A stretch of 59,940 nt of DNA, from NCBI GenBank assembly GCA_017535785.1, contig JAFXTN010000031.1, forward strand, positions 1 through 59,940. Direction: 5' to 3'. Below, in pieces: positions 32,574 through 41,326 of the stretch. Within the stretch, counting starts at the first letter, position 1; every line of letters starts with the position of its first letter. Source of the stretch: Butyrivibrio sp. Lineage in GTDB: Bacteria; Bacillota; Clostridia; Lachnospirales; Lachnospiraceae. Below the pieces are notes generated by a model that worked only from the letters and a program-made list of their open reading frames with translations, did not search any database and was not told where the DNA came from. Both the position numbers and the translations under genes were made by a program.

Positions 32574-33178
32574 TGTCCTCCTTTCAAAACATTCTCAAAA
32601 TATGTGATCGAAGCGTTTACACCATTGGTGATGGCCTTTGATGTGATCGTAGCGCCTGAGATCGCTTCAATCTGAGAAGAAGGACTTGTAAGCTGTCCGT
32701 TCTTAACTACGCTAAACTGCTGTGCCTGCTTGTTCTCAAACTGAGGAACGATCACCTTCTCGGCGTTCATTCCAAGTCCGGGAGTCTCGGCAATAGATAT
32801 AATGGAGATTCCGTTTACGTTTCCATCGTTTTTGATTCCGACTGTGTATGTGATGAAATCACCGTAACCCTTGGATGAAACTCTTATAACATATCCAAGT
32901 GTTGCTCCGGATGCATCCTTAGCTGCTTTTACATCCTCGATGGTAACACCTGTAAGTCCGGAAACAGCTGCAGCTGCTCCGTCAGCATTGAGTTCCGCAT
33001 CTTCAAAAGTTGCTGCATCGGCGAATACCGACATATTGGCCTTGTCCTGTGCAAGCTTAGCCTGATATGCGATAGGGTCCTTGGTAACCTGATAAACAAG
33101 TCCCAATAAAACTCCCGCAACAAGAGTTATAGCAAAAAGAACCAAGGCGTTTTTGATCATGCTCTTTGCATCGTTCAT
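32570..33178 (-). CDS. rnfG: Rnf complex subunit G (covalent flavin protein)
   Basis: 202 residues. One N-terminal membrane helix (about 9-30) is followed by an extracytoplasmic FMN-binding domain. The flavinylation motif is SGATITS, with FMN attached through Thr177. The neighbouring ISIAETPGLGMNAEK segment is typical of the family. It overlaps rnfD and rnfE by 4 bases each. An ApbE flavin transferase is needed but is not in the window. Confidence 0.96.
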   Translation of the reverse strand: MNDAKSMIKNALVLFAITLVAGVLLGLVYQVTKDPIAYQAKLAQDKANMSVFADAATFEDAELNADGAAAAVSGLTGVTIEDVKAAKDASGATLGYVIRVSSKGYGDFITYTVGIKNDGNVNGISIISIAETPGLGMNAEKVIVPQFENKQAQQFSVVKNGQLTSPSSQIEAISGATITSKAITNGVNASITYFENVLKGGQ

Positions 33179-34125
33179 GCTTTCTTCGCCTCCTTCTTTG
33201 CAGTTTTCTTAATTCCGAATGCTCTCGGTATTGTGAACTTCTCAATAAGAGGAACCAATAGGTTGCCAATTACGATGGCATAGGAAACACCCTCTGCGTT
33301 GGCACCGAAAATACGGAACACACCTGTAAGCAGTCCGAGGATAAATCCGTAGATATATCTTCCCTTGGGAGTTATCGGACATGTTACATAGTCGGTTGCC
33401 ATGAAGAATGCACCGAGCATAAGTCCGCCACCTGCAAGATGAGCTGAGATATAAGCCCAGTTAAATCCATATCCTCCAAAGAGTCCGACAAATATCGCAA
33501 ATGTGATTATATAGGTGAACGGGATCACATAATCGATGATACCGAGTGCAAACAAGATCATAGCACCAAACGCAATGCAGAGCATTGAAGTCTCACCGAT
33601 CGTTCCGCCTGTTCTACCTATAAGCATATCCATGATGTTGACATCAACGCCTGCCTTAAGGTTGGCAAGTGGTGTAGCACCTGTATATGTATCGGTAACG
33701 AAGTTGGTCATAAGGGCGGGAAAAGATATCATGAGGAATAATCTTCCGCCAAGTGCGGGATTCATGAAGTTCTGGCCAAGTCCGCCAAAGAGCTGCTTAA
33801 CCAGGATGATCGCAAATACACCGCCAAGTACCGGTACCCAATACGGAACAGTTGAAGGCAGGTTCATTCCGAGAAGAAGTCCTGTTACAACCGCCGAAAG
33901 GTCGCCTATAGTTACACGCTTGTGCATGGCTTTCTCATATATAAACTCAGATAAAACACAAGAAGCCACGGACAGCAAAAGAATAATTAGAGCATCCGGC
34001 CCGAAATTGTAAATACCAAAGCCTGCAGCCGGTAAAAGCGCAATTACAACCCACATCATGATGTTTGATGTAGTCGTGTTTGCTCTTACATGCGGGTTGG
34101 ATGACACTCTTTTCATATCACTCAT
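33175..34125 (-). CDS. rnfD: Rnf complex subunit D
   Basis: 316 residues, about ten membrane segments. The covalent FMN motif appears as YTGATPLANL near residue 168. Related to NqrB; thought to form the ion channel of the pump. The C-terminal tail is Lys-rich (KKTAKKEAKK). It starts 17 bases after rnfC. Confidence 0.96.
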   Translation of the reverse strand: MSDMKRVSSNPHVRANTTTSNIMMWVVIALLPAAGFGIYNFGPDALIILLLSVASCVLSEFIYEKAMHKRVTIGDLSAVVTGLLLGMNLPSTVPYWVPVLGGVFAIILVKQLFGGLGQNFMNPALGGRLFLMISFPALMTNFVTDTYTGATPLANLKAGVDVNIMDMLIGRTGGTIGETSMLCIAFGAMILFALGIIDYVIPFTYIITFAIFVGLFGGYGFNWAYISAHLAGGGLMLGAFFMATDYVTCPITPKGRYIYGFILGLLTGVFRIFGANAEGVSYAIVIGNLLVPLIEKFTIPRAFGIKKTAKKEAKKA

Positions 34126-34141
34126 TAAAAATGTCCCTCCC

Positions 34142-35458
34142 TTACTTTTTCCTGTTAGCCAGCTGAATCTTTCTCATGCCCTTTATCAGCTGAGTGAGCT
34201 GACGTCTGGCAGGACAGATGTAAGTACAGCATCCGCATTCACAGCATTCCATTCCGTACATGTCAAGGAATGCCTTTTCATTGTTATGTTCAACGGCATC
34301 GGCAAGATTCTTGGGGATAAGTCTCTCAGGACATACCTCCACACATCTTCCGCAGTTGATACATGCACTTGGCTCAAGGGCTGAAACCTCATCCTTGGTA
34401 AGGCATGTAAGCGCAGATGCCGTCTTGGTTGTGGGAACATCAAGGTCAAAGAGCGCAAATCCCATCATGGGACCGCCTGATATGATCTTGGCGGGCTCAG
34501 TCTTAAATCCGCCTGCGTCCTCAAGAAGCTCTTTGTAGTTGGTTCCTATTCTGACTTTATAGTTTCTGGGATCTGTAACCGCATCACCTGTAATGGTAAC
34601 GATCCTCTCCATGAGAGGTCTTCCCTCTTTAACCGCTCTGCAGACAGCACAAAGAGTATCAACGTTATCAACGATACATCCCGCATCAGCAGGGAGCATC
34701 GAAGAGTTGATCTCTCTTCCCGTAACCGCATAAATAAGCATACGCTCAGCGCCCTCAGGATATTTGGTCTTGACGGGCTTAACGCTTATCTTCTCTTCAT
34801 CTTTAGTTAATTCCTGGAATTTCGCGATCGCGTCGGGTTTATTGTCCTCTATCGCAAGAATACCTCTGGCGTTGGGGAAAATACTGACAGCAATCTTAAG
34901 ACCTTCCAAAAGAAGCTCCGGCTCCTCTATCATACGTCTGTAATCAGATGTAAGATAAGGCTCACACTCCGAGCAGTTGGCTATTACATAGTCAATCTTG
35001 TCAGGTTCTTTCGGAGAAAACTTGACCGCAGTAGGGAATCCTGCTCCTCCCATTCCTACTACGCCTGCCTCTCTGACCGCTGCAATCTTGTCCTCCGCTG
35101 TCATCTCCTCATATGGTTTGAGTGGTTTAAACTCCACTTCATCATACTTTTCATCGTTCTCAACGATGATGCTATCGCACATTGCGCCGGTAGCCAGCCT
35201 GCGCTTCTCAATAGCCTTAACCGTACCTGATACGGTTGAGTAAATCGGTGCCGAAACAAAACCGCCGGCTTCTGCAATCTTTTGTCCTGTAAGAACGTGA
35301 TCCCCAACAGCGACAATCGCCTTGGCCGGTGCACCGATGTGCTGAGACAACGGATAAACCAAGTCACCTTTTGGTAGCACTGATTTAATGGGCTTGTCCT
35401 TAGTAAGTTCCTTGCCTTCATAAGGATGGATGCCGCCCTTAAAAGTACCTCTTGCCAT
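34142..35458 (-). CDS. rnfC: Rnf complex subunit C (NADH-binding)
   Basis: 438 residues. The N-terminal part begins FKGGIHPYEGKELT, followed by the FMN/NADH-binding region with GMGGAGFPTAVKFS and NCSECEPYLTSDYR. Two C-terminal ferredoxin motifs are present: CINCGRCVEVCP and CCECGCCTYICP. It passes electrons to NAD. The first gene of rnfCDGEAB, the order known in Acetobacterium and Clostridia, where the complex pumps Na+ or H+ while moving electrons from reduced ferredoxin to NAD. A likely -10 box (TATAAT, 35529-35534, reverse) lies upstream, but its -35 box is poor. Confidence 0.96.
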   Translation of the reverse strand: MARGTFKGGIHPYEGKELTKDKPIKSVLPKGDLVYPLSQHIGAPAKAIVAVGDHVLTGQKIAEAGGFVSAPIYSTVSGTVKAIEKRRLATGAMCDSIIVENDEKYDEVEFKPLKPYEEMTAEDKIAAVREAGVVGMGGAGFPTAVKFSPKEPDKIDYVIANCSECEPYLTSDYRRMIEEPELLLEGLKIAVSIFPNARGILAIEDNKPDAIAKFQELTKDEEKISVKPVKTKYPEGAERMLIYAVTGREINSSMLPADAGCIVDNVDTLCAVCRAVKEGRPLMERIVTITGDAVTDPRNYKVRIGTNYKELLEDAGGFKTEPAKIISGGPMMGFALFDLDVPTTKTASALTCLTKDEVSALEPSACINCGRCVEVCPERLIPKNLADAVEHNNEKAFLDMYGMECCECGCCTYICPARRQLTQLIKGMRKIQLANRKK

Positions 35459-35588
35459 TTCCTACCCTTCTTTCATATTTTAGATGTGTACCCGATAAGA
35501 ATAATCGAGTGAAAAATTTAACAATATAATTATACTATATTTTCACAGGAAAATGCTGAGAAATCGAAAAAAAGTTTAAGAGGAAATG

Positions 35589-35597
35589 TGATACAAT
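35589..35597 (+). promoter_or_regulatory. Candidate extended -10 promoter of the YprB-like gene
   Basis: TGATACAAT (TGN plus TACAAT) on the forward strand. A start of transcription near 35604 would lie after the alternative GTG codon at 35588, supporting translation from the ATG at 35636. Confidence 0.4.
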
Positions 35598-35635
35598 ATG
35601 GTAGTAGGCGATTTCGGAAAGTGAGATTTTTTATC

Positions 35636-36832
35636 ATGATCAAGACAAACGAAGCATTGACCTTTAGCGAAGACCACATAGTGCATTCCCTTCCCAAGAT
35701 CCTGGGATGTTCCAATAATGATATTCTTTTCATTGATATAGAGACAACGGGATTATCGCTCAGAAGCTCCGACCTTTATCTCATCGGTGTTTCTTTTTAC
35801 AGAGACGGACACTGGCAGATAAGCCAGTTCTTTGCAGAGGACATCAATAAGGAAAAAGAGATCCTGGAAGAATTCATCAAGTTCTCAAAAGGCTTTACGA
35901 AAGTCCTTCACTATAACGGAGACCGCTTTGATATCCCTTATATAAAGAGTAAGCTCGAAAAGCACGGTCTTCCCAATGTTTTTGAAAACATGGACTCGAT
36001 AGATATCTACAAAAAGATCGGTCCATACAAAAGACAGCTCGGACTTATGGACTGCAAGCAAAAGACCGTAGAGCTCTATCTTGGCATAAACAGAGAAGAT
36101 AAATACGATGGCGGAAAGCTGATCCCCATCTACAAAAACTACGAGCAGACCGGAAATCCCGAGGCGCTCAAGCTTCTTCTTTTGCATAACTTTGAAGACG
36201 TAAAGGGCATGTTCGGAATCCTTCCGATGCTCCAATACAGCTCATTCTTTGCGATGTTCAGAAATCTCCCGAAGGTATCCGTAAGGAGTGATGAAGATAT
36301 CGATGAAGAAAAGTATTGTCCCGGCTGGGCTTCCCGTCTTCCCGTCAAAGCGATCAAGGTTCAAGCCAATCAGTACGATGACATAGACGGTAATTCGAGA
36401 AAAGAGATCTTTATGAAGCTCAACATGGCAATGGAGCTTCCGTGTTCACTTACAGGGAATTTTGAAGGCTTTTATCTTAAGACCAACGGTAACGAAGCTA
36501 CGCTAAGGTTTCCTTTATATGAGACTGAGCTTAAGTATTTTTATGCCAATTACAAGGATTACTTCTATCTTCCTAAAGAGGATATGGCAATCCATAAATC
36601 CATAGCATCATTTGTGGATAAAGCATACCGTGAGAAAGCCACTCCCGAGACCTGCTATACCAAAAAAGAAGGTCAGTTTTTAAAAGAATGGGATCTTGTC
36701 TTTTCTCCCTTCTTCAAAAAAGATTACGAAGATAAGAGTTTCTACTTCGACTTAAACGAAAACATGAAAAAGAGCCGTTTCGCGATGAGCTTGTACGCAT
36801 CTCACGTAATGGCCAAGATACTGGAAATATAA
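35636..36832 (+). CDS. RNase H-fold exonuclease-like protein (YprB domain)
   Basis: 398 residues. The DEDDh-type nuclease core is visible: DIETTGLSLRSSD near residue 33 (acidic pair), LHYNGDRFDIPYI in the middle, and the final HNFEDVKGM. This matches the YprB ribonuclease H-like domain of Firmicutes. In Bacillus yprB adjoins the yprA helicase gene; no helicase is here. The C-terminal half (about 220-398) is a separate region with no recognised family; B. subtilis YprB also has an extra C-terminal part. No signal or membrane segment. The ATG at 35636 is preferred over the GTG at 35588. Confidence 0.82.
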   Translation: MIKTNEALTFSEDHIVHSLPKILGCSNNDILFIDIETTGLSLRSSDLYLIGVSFYRDGHWQISQFFAEDINKEKEILEEFIKFSKGFTKVLHYNGDRFDIPYIKSKLEKHGLPNVFENMDSIDIYKKIGPYKRQLGLMDCKQKTVELYLGINREDKYDGGKLIPIYKNYEQTGNPEALKLLLLHNFEDVKGMFGILPMLQYSSFFAMFRNLPKVSVRSDEDIDEEKYCPGWASRLPVKAIKVQANQYDDIDGNSRKEIFMKLNMAMELPCSLTGNFEGFYLKTNGNEATLRFPLYETELKYFYANYKDYFYLPKEDMAIHKSIASFVDKAYREKATPETCYTKKEGQFLKEWDLVFSPFFKKDYEDKSFYFDLNENMKKSRFAMSLYASHVMAKILEI

Positions 36833-36862
36833 TTAAACTCATACATATAAACCCAAACAGAA

Positions 36863-36897
36863 CAGCGGCCCGAGTGGATATACCACCCGAGCCGCTG
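36863..36897. terminator. Hairpin between the YprB-like gene and cheR
   Basis: CAGCGGC-C-CGAGTGG (36863-36877) pairs with CCACCCG-A-GCCGCTG (36883-36897), two mismatches, loop of 5. It is followed on the reverse strand by TTCTGTTT and on the forward strand by CCCTGCTTT, so it may stop both convergent genes, although the T-runs are weak. Confidence 0.6.
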
Positions 36898-36930
36898 CCC
36901 TGCTTTAGATGTAGAGTTAGGAGAAAACTA

Positions 36931-37725
36931 TTAGGCCTTAGGCTTCTCGTAATAGAAGGAGTTTTTACGAACGAAGCCTATTTCTTTATAATTTATGATC
37001 TGCTCTGTGCTTCCTATAAAGAGGATACCGCCCGGAGCGAGTGAATCATAATACTTTCTGAATATCTCGTCCTTAGCTTCCTCTGTAAAGTAAATAAGCA
37101 CGTTTCTGCAGACTATAAGGTGCAGATCCTTCGGATAAGGATCGCGAAGGAGATCTGATTGTTTAAAGGTAACCCTTGATTTGATCTCATCCGACACCTT
37201 CATCTTACCGTCTTCCGTCTCGGTAAAATACTTTTTCTTAAAGTCCTCCGGGACTCCTGCAACTTCTTTTTTATCGTAAATAGCCGCTTTTGCTTTCGCA
37301 AGAACAACGGCGTCAAGATCCGTAGCAAGTATGCTCACCTGGTTAAGCGGCATATGCTTTGAAAGCAACATAACTATCGTGTACGGCTCATCACCCGTTG
37401 AACATGCAGCGCTCCATATCTTAAGGTTCTTTCCGAATTTACCCATGAGCTCCGGAACCATCTCTTTATCCATAAGGTTCCACTGATCCACATTTCTGAA
37501 AAACTCGGAGACATTGATGGTAAGGTACGAAACAAAAGCATCGAGTGCTTCTCTGTCTTTTTTGATAAGCTCTGCAAATCCGTCATATCCTTTGACGTCA
37601 TACTTTCCGATCAGTGTATCGATCCTTCTCTTCATCTGCTTTTCTTTGTAAGCATTAAGATCAATCTTCGTAAGATCATAAACCGCTTTTTTAAACCACT
37701 CATAATCGTAAACCATAGATGTCAC
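36931..37725 (-). CDS. cheR: Chemotaxis protein methyltransferase CheR
   Basis: 264 residues, two domains. The N-terminal helical domain (about 1-75) is followed by the SAM-binding methyltransferase fold: VSEFFRNVDQW, the glycine-loop segment IWSAACSTGDEPYTI, and LIVCRNVLIYFTEEAKDEIF. It methylates glutamates of chemoreceptors. The RBS lies in GGAGGGTGACATC before the ATG. It stands alone here; cheB, cheA and receptors are not in the window. Confidence 0.94.
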   Translation of the reverse strand: MTSMVYDYEWFKKAVYDLTKIDLNAYKEKQMKRRIDTLIGKYDVKGYDGFAELIKKDREALDAFVSYLTINVSEFFRNVDQWNLMDKEMVPELMGKFGKNLKIWSAACSTGDEPYTIVMLLSKHMPLNQVSILATDLDAVVLAKAKAAIYDKKEVAGVPEDFKKKYFTETEDGKMKVSDEIKSRVTFKQSDLLRDPYPKDLHLIVCRNVLIYFTEEAKDEIFRKYYDSLAPGGILFIGSTEQIINYKEIGFVRKNSFYYEKPKA

Positions 37726-37762
37726 CCTCCTGATCGGCCTATGTATTTTTGAGCCTAATAAT

Positions 37763-37791
37763 ATTTTATAATATAGCAGAATATATGTAAA
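37763..37791 (-). promoter_or_regulatory. cheR promoter
   Basis: Reverse-strand TTTACA (37786-37791) and TAAAAT (37763-37768), spacer 17, about 38 bases before the ATG. This is a sigma-A type element; no flagellar sigma-28 pattern was found. Confidence 0.55.
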
Positions 37792-37860
37792 ATTAAATAA
37801 TTATAAACGACATCTCAAACATATTTGATCCCAAAGTGACATCTGTCAAAGAAAATGCTC

Positions 37861-38901
37861 TTAGTCATCCTCAGGCTTTAGTTCATCTCCATAGGTATAT
37901 ACCTCATCGGAGATGCCGAGCTTCTTGCGATAATCCTTTAAGATATCCTCTATTTCTTCTATGGTGCAAAGCGTCTCATCCGGGTCAACAAAAGCTTCAC
38001 AGGCTTTTTTATACGCATCTTCAAGGTCTGTGGCATCCTCGCCGTGTTCGTCTTCAGGATAACGGTATTCCACGTCTACTGTTATATACTTTTTATTGTC
38101 ATAAAAGGTATACCGGTCTACATCCACCCTTATGTCATCTCCGCCGATCCGGATACCGTTAATGGTCACATCCTCTTCGGGAGGATCATATTCTGTCTCA
38201 TATATCGATTCATCCCACTCATACCACAAATGATACTTTCCTTCAGCATCAAGATATCCGTTAAATCCTCCGTGAGTCATAGCCCCGCCCGAGCCTGATA
38301 CATATATCATTCCGGAATACGTTATGACTGCGGATTGTCTGGCCCAACAGTCCTGAATATAGCATATCTTCAGCTTTCCGCCAAAATTCTTTACTATCAG
38401 ACTTAAGCCATATCCATGTGGATCTTCTTCATCATAAAAATCCACCAATAGTTCATAGCTTCCATCCAGCCCAAGATCAATATATCTCTCACTTAAGTAC
38501 TCCGCATCGTCCGGTATTTTGGTACGATCAATGTCTATCATTCTTTCAATTTCAGGCAATTTGTAGCTTTTTTGCCCGGAGGATAAACCAAACTGTTCGC
38601 AGTATTCACTGCAGTCCTCTGAACATTCTGCCTCTACTTCCCCACTGATAAATCCGGAATATAGCTTTTCAGACTCTTCATCAAGTGTGATCTCCGATCT
38701 ATCTCTGCCGTCGATATAGTCCCGCCATATAGCAAACTTCGAACGGGGTTTTTCAGTGGAAGCCGCATTTCCCGCATCTGCCGCTTCGGTGTCTTCTGAA
38801 TTCACTTCCGAAGCTTGCTCCGTAGACACGGCCGCTTTACTTCCGCAGCCCGCAAGGCATAAACATAGCCCAAGTAACGGTAGTAATCTCACTCTTTTCA
38901 T
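37861..38901 (-). CDS. Lipoprotein of unknown function
   Basis: 346 residues. The signal sequence LLPLLGLCLCLAGCGSK gives a lipobox LAGC with Cys near residue 19. A low-complexity Ser/Glu/Ala linker (about 25-50) is followed by an acidic domain rich in Tyr, Asp and Glu, with LGLDGSYELLVDFYDEED and ITYSGMIYVSGSGGAMTHGG. These look like strand-turn repeats, but no family is recognised. The far C terminus (about 265-346) is helical and charged. Its promoter was not identified. The neighbour upstream on the same strand is an acyltransferase gene. Confidence 0.72.
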   Translation of the reverse strand: MKRVRLLPLLGLCLCLAGCGSKAAVSTEQASEVNSEDTEAADAGNAASTEKPRSKFAIWRDYIDGRDRSEITLDEESEKLYSGFISGEVEAECSEDCSEYCEQFGLSSGQKSYKLPEIERMIDIDRTKIPDDAEYLSERYIDLGLDGSYELLVDFYDEEDPHGYGLSLIVKNFGGKLKICYIQDCWARQSAVITYSGMIYVSGSGGAMTHGGFNGYLDAEGKYHLWYEWDESIYETEYDPPEEDVTINGIRIGGDDIRVDVDRYTFYDNKKYITVDVEYRYPEDEHGEDATDLEDAYKKACEAFVDPDETLCTIEEIEDILKDYRKKLGISDEVYTYGDELKPEDD

Positions 38902-38942
38902 TATTCAATTCTCCTTCTTTTATATAAGCGTTAACAAATCAC

Positions 38943-39989
38943 TTAAGATGCGATGCTCAATGCTTTATGCATATCGATCCGCTTCTTTATCTTTATAAGG
39001 ACTGCGCAGCAAACAATATCAAGTATGCATACCACGATCCAGTTATATGAAACAATTCCCCTTAGAATACTCTTTTGCCAAAAGATCTTACTGTAATAAT
39101 TTATAGTGTAGTTAAAGCCCATGAGCACTATTGTGTTGCGCCCAAAGAACTTAAGAACTCTGTTTGAGCCGATCACATCGCGGCTAAGTAGCAGCACAAA
39201 GACTGACATGCAGGTACTTCCTATGATAAAAAGACCCGGATATGTGCCGAACTTTCTTAGATTTATATCAACCTTGCCCGTTGCCGCGGTACATAGGAAG
39301 AATACTGAAAAAAGAAAGCACATAAAGCCCACATAAAAATGTGGATTCCCTGACATCACCTTGGATACGTCCTTATTATCAAGGACTTTCCTGATATAAT
39401 ATCCCGCCATCATAAAGCCTGCGCCTATAAGAGCTATTCCGATATGCCATGGAAGTATAGGGCTCTTAAGTGCTCCGAGGATGAGGTTGACACCCCAGAA
39501 CGCCATGAGCATGAGGCATCTCGCCGCTCTGCTCCTTAACTTGAAAACCGCCCATACAACTATCGTACTTAAGAAGATACATGGCAAGAACCATAACGGC
39601 ACACTGGTTCCCATTCTTGCTTTGGTGCTATAGGAATACAGCGCCCATAATATACTTCTTACGCCTTCCTGAGAAAAATCCTCAAAGCTGTAGCCGGACA
39701 TCAGATCATAGATAAGCTCAAGACCGATATTTATCCCGCAGAGTACAAAATAGGGAATGATATATGCCTTGAACTTACTTACAACAAGGTTCTTTAATCC
39801 CTTCTCTTCCCACTTTTCTCTGTTATAAAGAAAACCGGAAAGGATAAAGAAAAACGGCATATGGAAACCGTATATAAGGGTTGTAATGATATCAGGGGCG
39901 CCTGAATGTCCTATCAACATAAGGATGATCACGATGCCCCTGGCAATATCTATATATTCAGTTCTTGGTTTAGTACTAATCTTTTTCAT
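38943..39989 (-). CDS. Membrane acyltransferase 3 family protein (OafA/NodX-like)
   Basis: 348 residues with about ten membrane segments. The N-terminal EYIDIARGIVIILMLIGHSG gives the acyltransferase-3 hallmark, with the conserved His after the first membrane helix, and GFHMPFFFILSGFLY follows. Such proteins O-acetylate sugars of surface polysaccharides, using acetyl-CoA from the cytoplasm; here the likely acceptor is a cell-wall or capsular glycan, unknown. The ATG at 39987-39989 is chosen because homology begins there; a longer frame from 40052 would read through a block of inverted repeats. The ribosome site is weak (TAGG), which may mean structured-leader control. Confidence 0.82.
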   Translation of the reverse strand: MKKISTKPRTEYIDIARGIVIILMLIGHSGAPDIITTLIYGFHMPFFFILSGFLYNREKWEEKGLKNLVVSKFKAYIIPYFVLCGINIGLELIYDLMSGYSFEDFSQEGVRSILWALYSYSTKARMGTSVPLWFLPCIFLSTIVVWAVFKLRSRAARCLMLMAFWGVNLILGALKSPILPWHIGIALIGAGFMMAGYYIRKVLDNKDVSKVMSGNPHFYVGFMCFLFSVFFLCTAATGKVDINLRKFGTYPGLFIIGSTCMSVFVLLLSRDVIGSNRVLKFFGRNTIVLMGFNYTINYYSKIFWQKSILRGIVSYNWIVVCILDIVCCAVLIKIKKRIDMHKALSIAS

Positions 39990-40009
39990 GATGCCTAATA
40001 TGTATGATA

Positions 40010-40081
40010 GAATTCCGCTTGCGGAATTCTTGCGCACGAGCGGATTGCGCAAGCAATATTTTCATTTCCGCGAGTTGCGCA
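40010..40081. repeat. Nested inverted repeats upstream of the acyltransferase gene
   Basis: Within about 70 bases: GAATTCCGC-TT-GCGGAATTC (40010-40029), CTTGCGCA (40029-40036) with TGCGCAAG (40046-40053), and TGCGCAA (40046-40052) with TTGCGCA (40075-40081). The TTGCGCA word recurs three times in alternating orientation, so mutually exclusive pairings are possible. This could be an RNA leader or a mobile palindromic element. Confidence 0.55.
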
Positions 40082-40089
40082 TCTTTTTC

Positions 40090-40137
40090 GTTTCTTTATT
40101 TGCGGTAAATCCTTTGGGTTACCGCAAATAAAGAAAC
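40090..40137. repeat. Perfect 18-bp inverted repeat
   Basis: GTTTCTTTATTTGCGGTA (40090-40107) with TACCGCAAATAAAGAAAC (40120-40137), loop of 12. It directly adjoins the rpsA terminator hairpin, sharing one base. The arm is too long for chance; on the reverse strand it could back up termination after rpsA, or mark a palindromic insertion. Confidence 0.75.
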
Positions 40138-40160
40138 CGGCAGCAAATAATTGCTGCCGG
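40131..40160 (-). terminator. rpsA operon terminator
   Basis: Reverse-strand CCGGCAGCAA (40151-40160) with TTGCTGCCGG (40137-40146), loop of 4, followed by TTTCTTTATTTG. It lies 23 bases after the rpsA stop. Confidence 0.85.
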
Positions 40161-40183
40161 TGCAAAAATTCTACTGTTCTAAA

Positions 40184-41326
40184 TTAGTTCTCTTCGTTCT
40201 GCTCAGCGATAACCTTGTCGATATCAACTGATACAACGTCGCCCTCTTCCTCAGCTGCTTCGTCTTCCTTCTCGGGAGCGAACATAGCCTTGATTGAAAG
40301 GCTGATCTTCTTCTCATCCTCGTTGAAATCAACGATCTTAGCTTCTACTTCCTGACCTACCTTGAGTACGTCTGAAGGCTTCTCAACGTGCTCTTTAGCG
40401 ATCTGAGAAACATGAAGAAGTGCATCGATTCCTGCCTCGAGCTCGATGAAAGCACCGAAGTCAGTCATTCTTGCAACCTTACCCTTAACGATGTTGCCTA
40501 CTGCATATTTATCAGTAGCATCCTTCCAAGGGTTCTCGTCATCAAACTTTCTGGAAAGAGCGATCTTGCTTCCGTCAATGCTCTTAACAAGAACCTTGAC
40601 TGTATCGCCGATCTTGAATACTTTCTTAGGGCTCTCAACACGTCCCCAGCTCATCTCTGAGATATGAAGGAGTCCGTCTGCTCCACCGAGATCGATGAAA
40701 GCACCGAAATCTGTAACGTTCTTAACTACGCCGTCAACGATGTCGCCAACCTTGATAGTATCGAAGAGCTTCTTAGCCTGCTCTGCCTTCTCAGCTGTAA
40801 CAAGCATTCTTCTGTTACCGATATATCTGCGTCTCTTAGGATTGTACTCAGTTACAACGAACTGGATCTCCTGATCCTGATACTTGGAAAGATCTTTCTC
40901 ATAGCTGTCTGAAACAAGACTTGCGGGGATGAAGATCCTAACTTCATCAACCACTACTGTAAGACCACCCTCGAGAACCTGAACAACCTTAGCTGTAAGA
41001 ACTTCCTTGTTGTTGAATGCTTCCTCGATTCTCTTGTTACCTCTGTCAATAGCGAGTCTCTTGTATGAAAGAATAACCTGTCCATCTGCATCGTTGGTCT
41101 TAAGTACCTTAACGTCCATTGTGTCGCCAACCTTTACTGCAGTTGTAAGGTCAATGCTGTTATCGTTGCTATATTCGTTCTTGGTCAAGATTCCATCGGA
41201 CTTGTAACCAATGTTAAGGATTATCTCGTCAGGCTTAACGTCAATAACAGTTCCCTCAACAACCTCCCCTGTATGAATTGTTTTGAAAGATGCGTTAAGC
41301 AACTGTTCAAAAGTTTCTTCTGACAT
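40184..41326 (-). CDS. rpsA: Ribosomal protein S1 homolog (four S1 domains)
   Basis: 380 residues, shorter than the 557-residue E. coli protein and typical for Firmicutes S1. Four OB-fold S1 repeats can be followed: starts near GEVVEGTVIDVKPDEI, KEVLTAKVVQVLEGGL, GDIVDGVVKNVTDFGAFIDL and GNIVKGKVARMTDFGAFIEL, with an acidic tail (EKEDEAAEEEGD). It binds mRNA and aids translation. The ATG at 41324-41326 follows GAGGAGGTT, which lies inside the last codons of ispH; the two genes overlap by 20 bases, so translation of rpsA is probably coupled. In some Clostridia the same two are fused as one polypeptide. Confidence 0.93.
   Translation of the reverse strand: MSEETFEQLLNASFKTIHTGEVVEGTVIDVKPDEIILNIGYKSDGILTKNEYSNDNSIDLTTAVKVGDTMDVKVLKTNDADGQVILSYKRLAIDRGNKRIEEAFNNKEVLTAKVVQVLEGGLTVVVDEVRIFIPASLVSDSYEKDLSKYQDQEIQFVVTEYNPKRRRYIGNRRMLVTAEKAEQAKKLFDTIKVGDIVDGVVKNVTDFGAFIDLGGADGLLHISEMSWGRVESPKKVFKIGDTVKVLVKSIDGSKIALSRKFDDENPWKDATDKYAVGNIVKGKVARMTDFGAFIELEAGIDALLHVSQIAKEHVEKPSDVLKVGQEVEAKIVDFNEDEKKISLSIKAMFAPEKEDEAAEEEGDVVSVDIDKVIAEQNEEN

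Noticed and set aside
31867-32607. Forward frames opposite rnfE
   Set aside because: Mirror images of membrane-helix codons; rnfE is certain.
35588-35635. Upstream GTG start for the YprB-like gene
   Set aside because: The candidate promoter -10 box overlaps it and no ribosome site lies before it; homology begins later.
39990-40052. N-terminal extension of the acyltransferase
   Set aside because: The extension would be encoded by the palindromic repeats and has no counterpart in the family.
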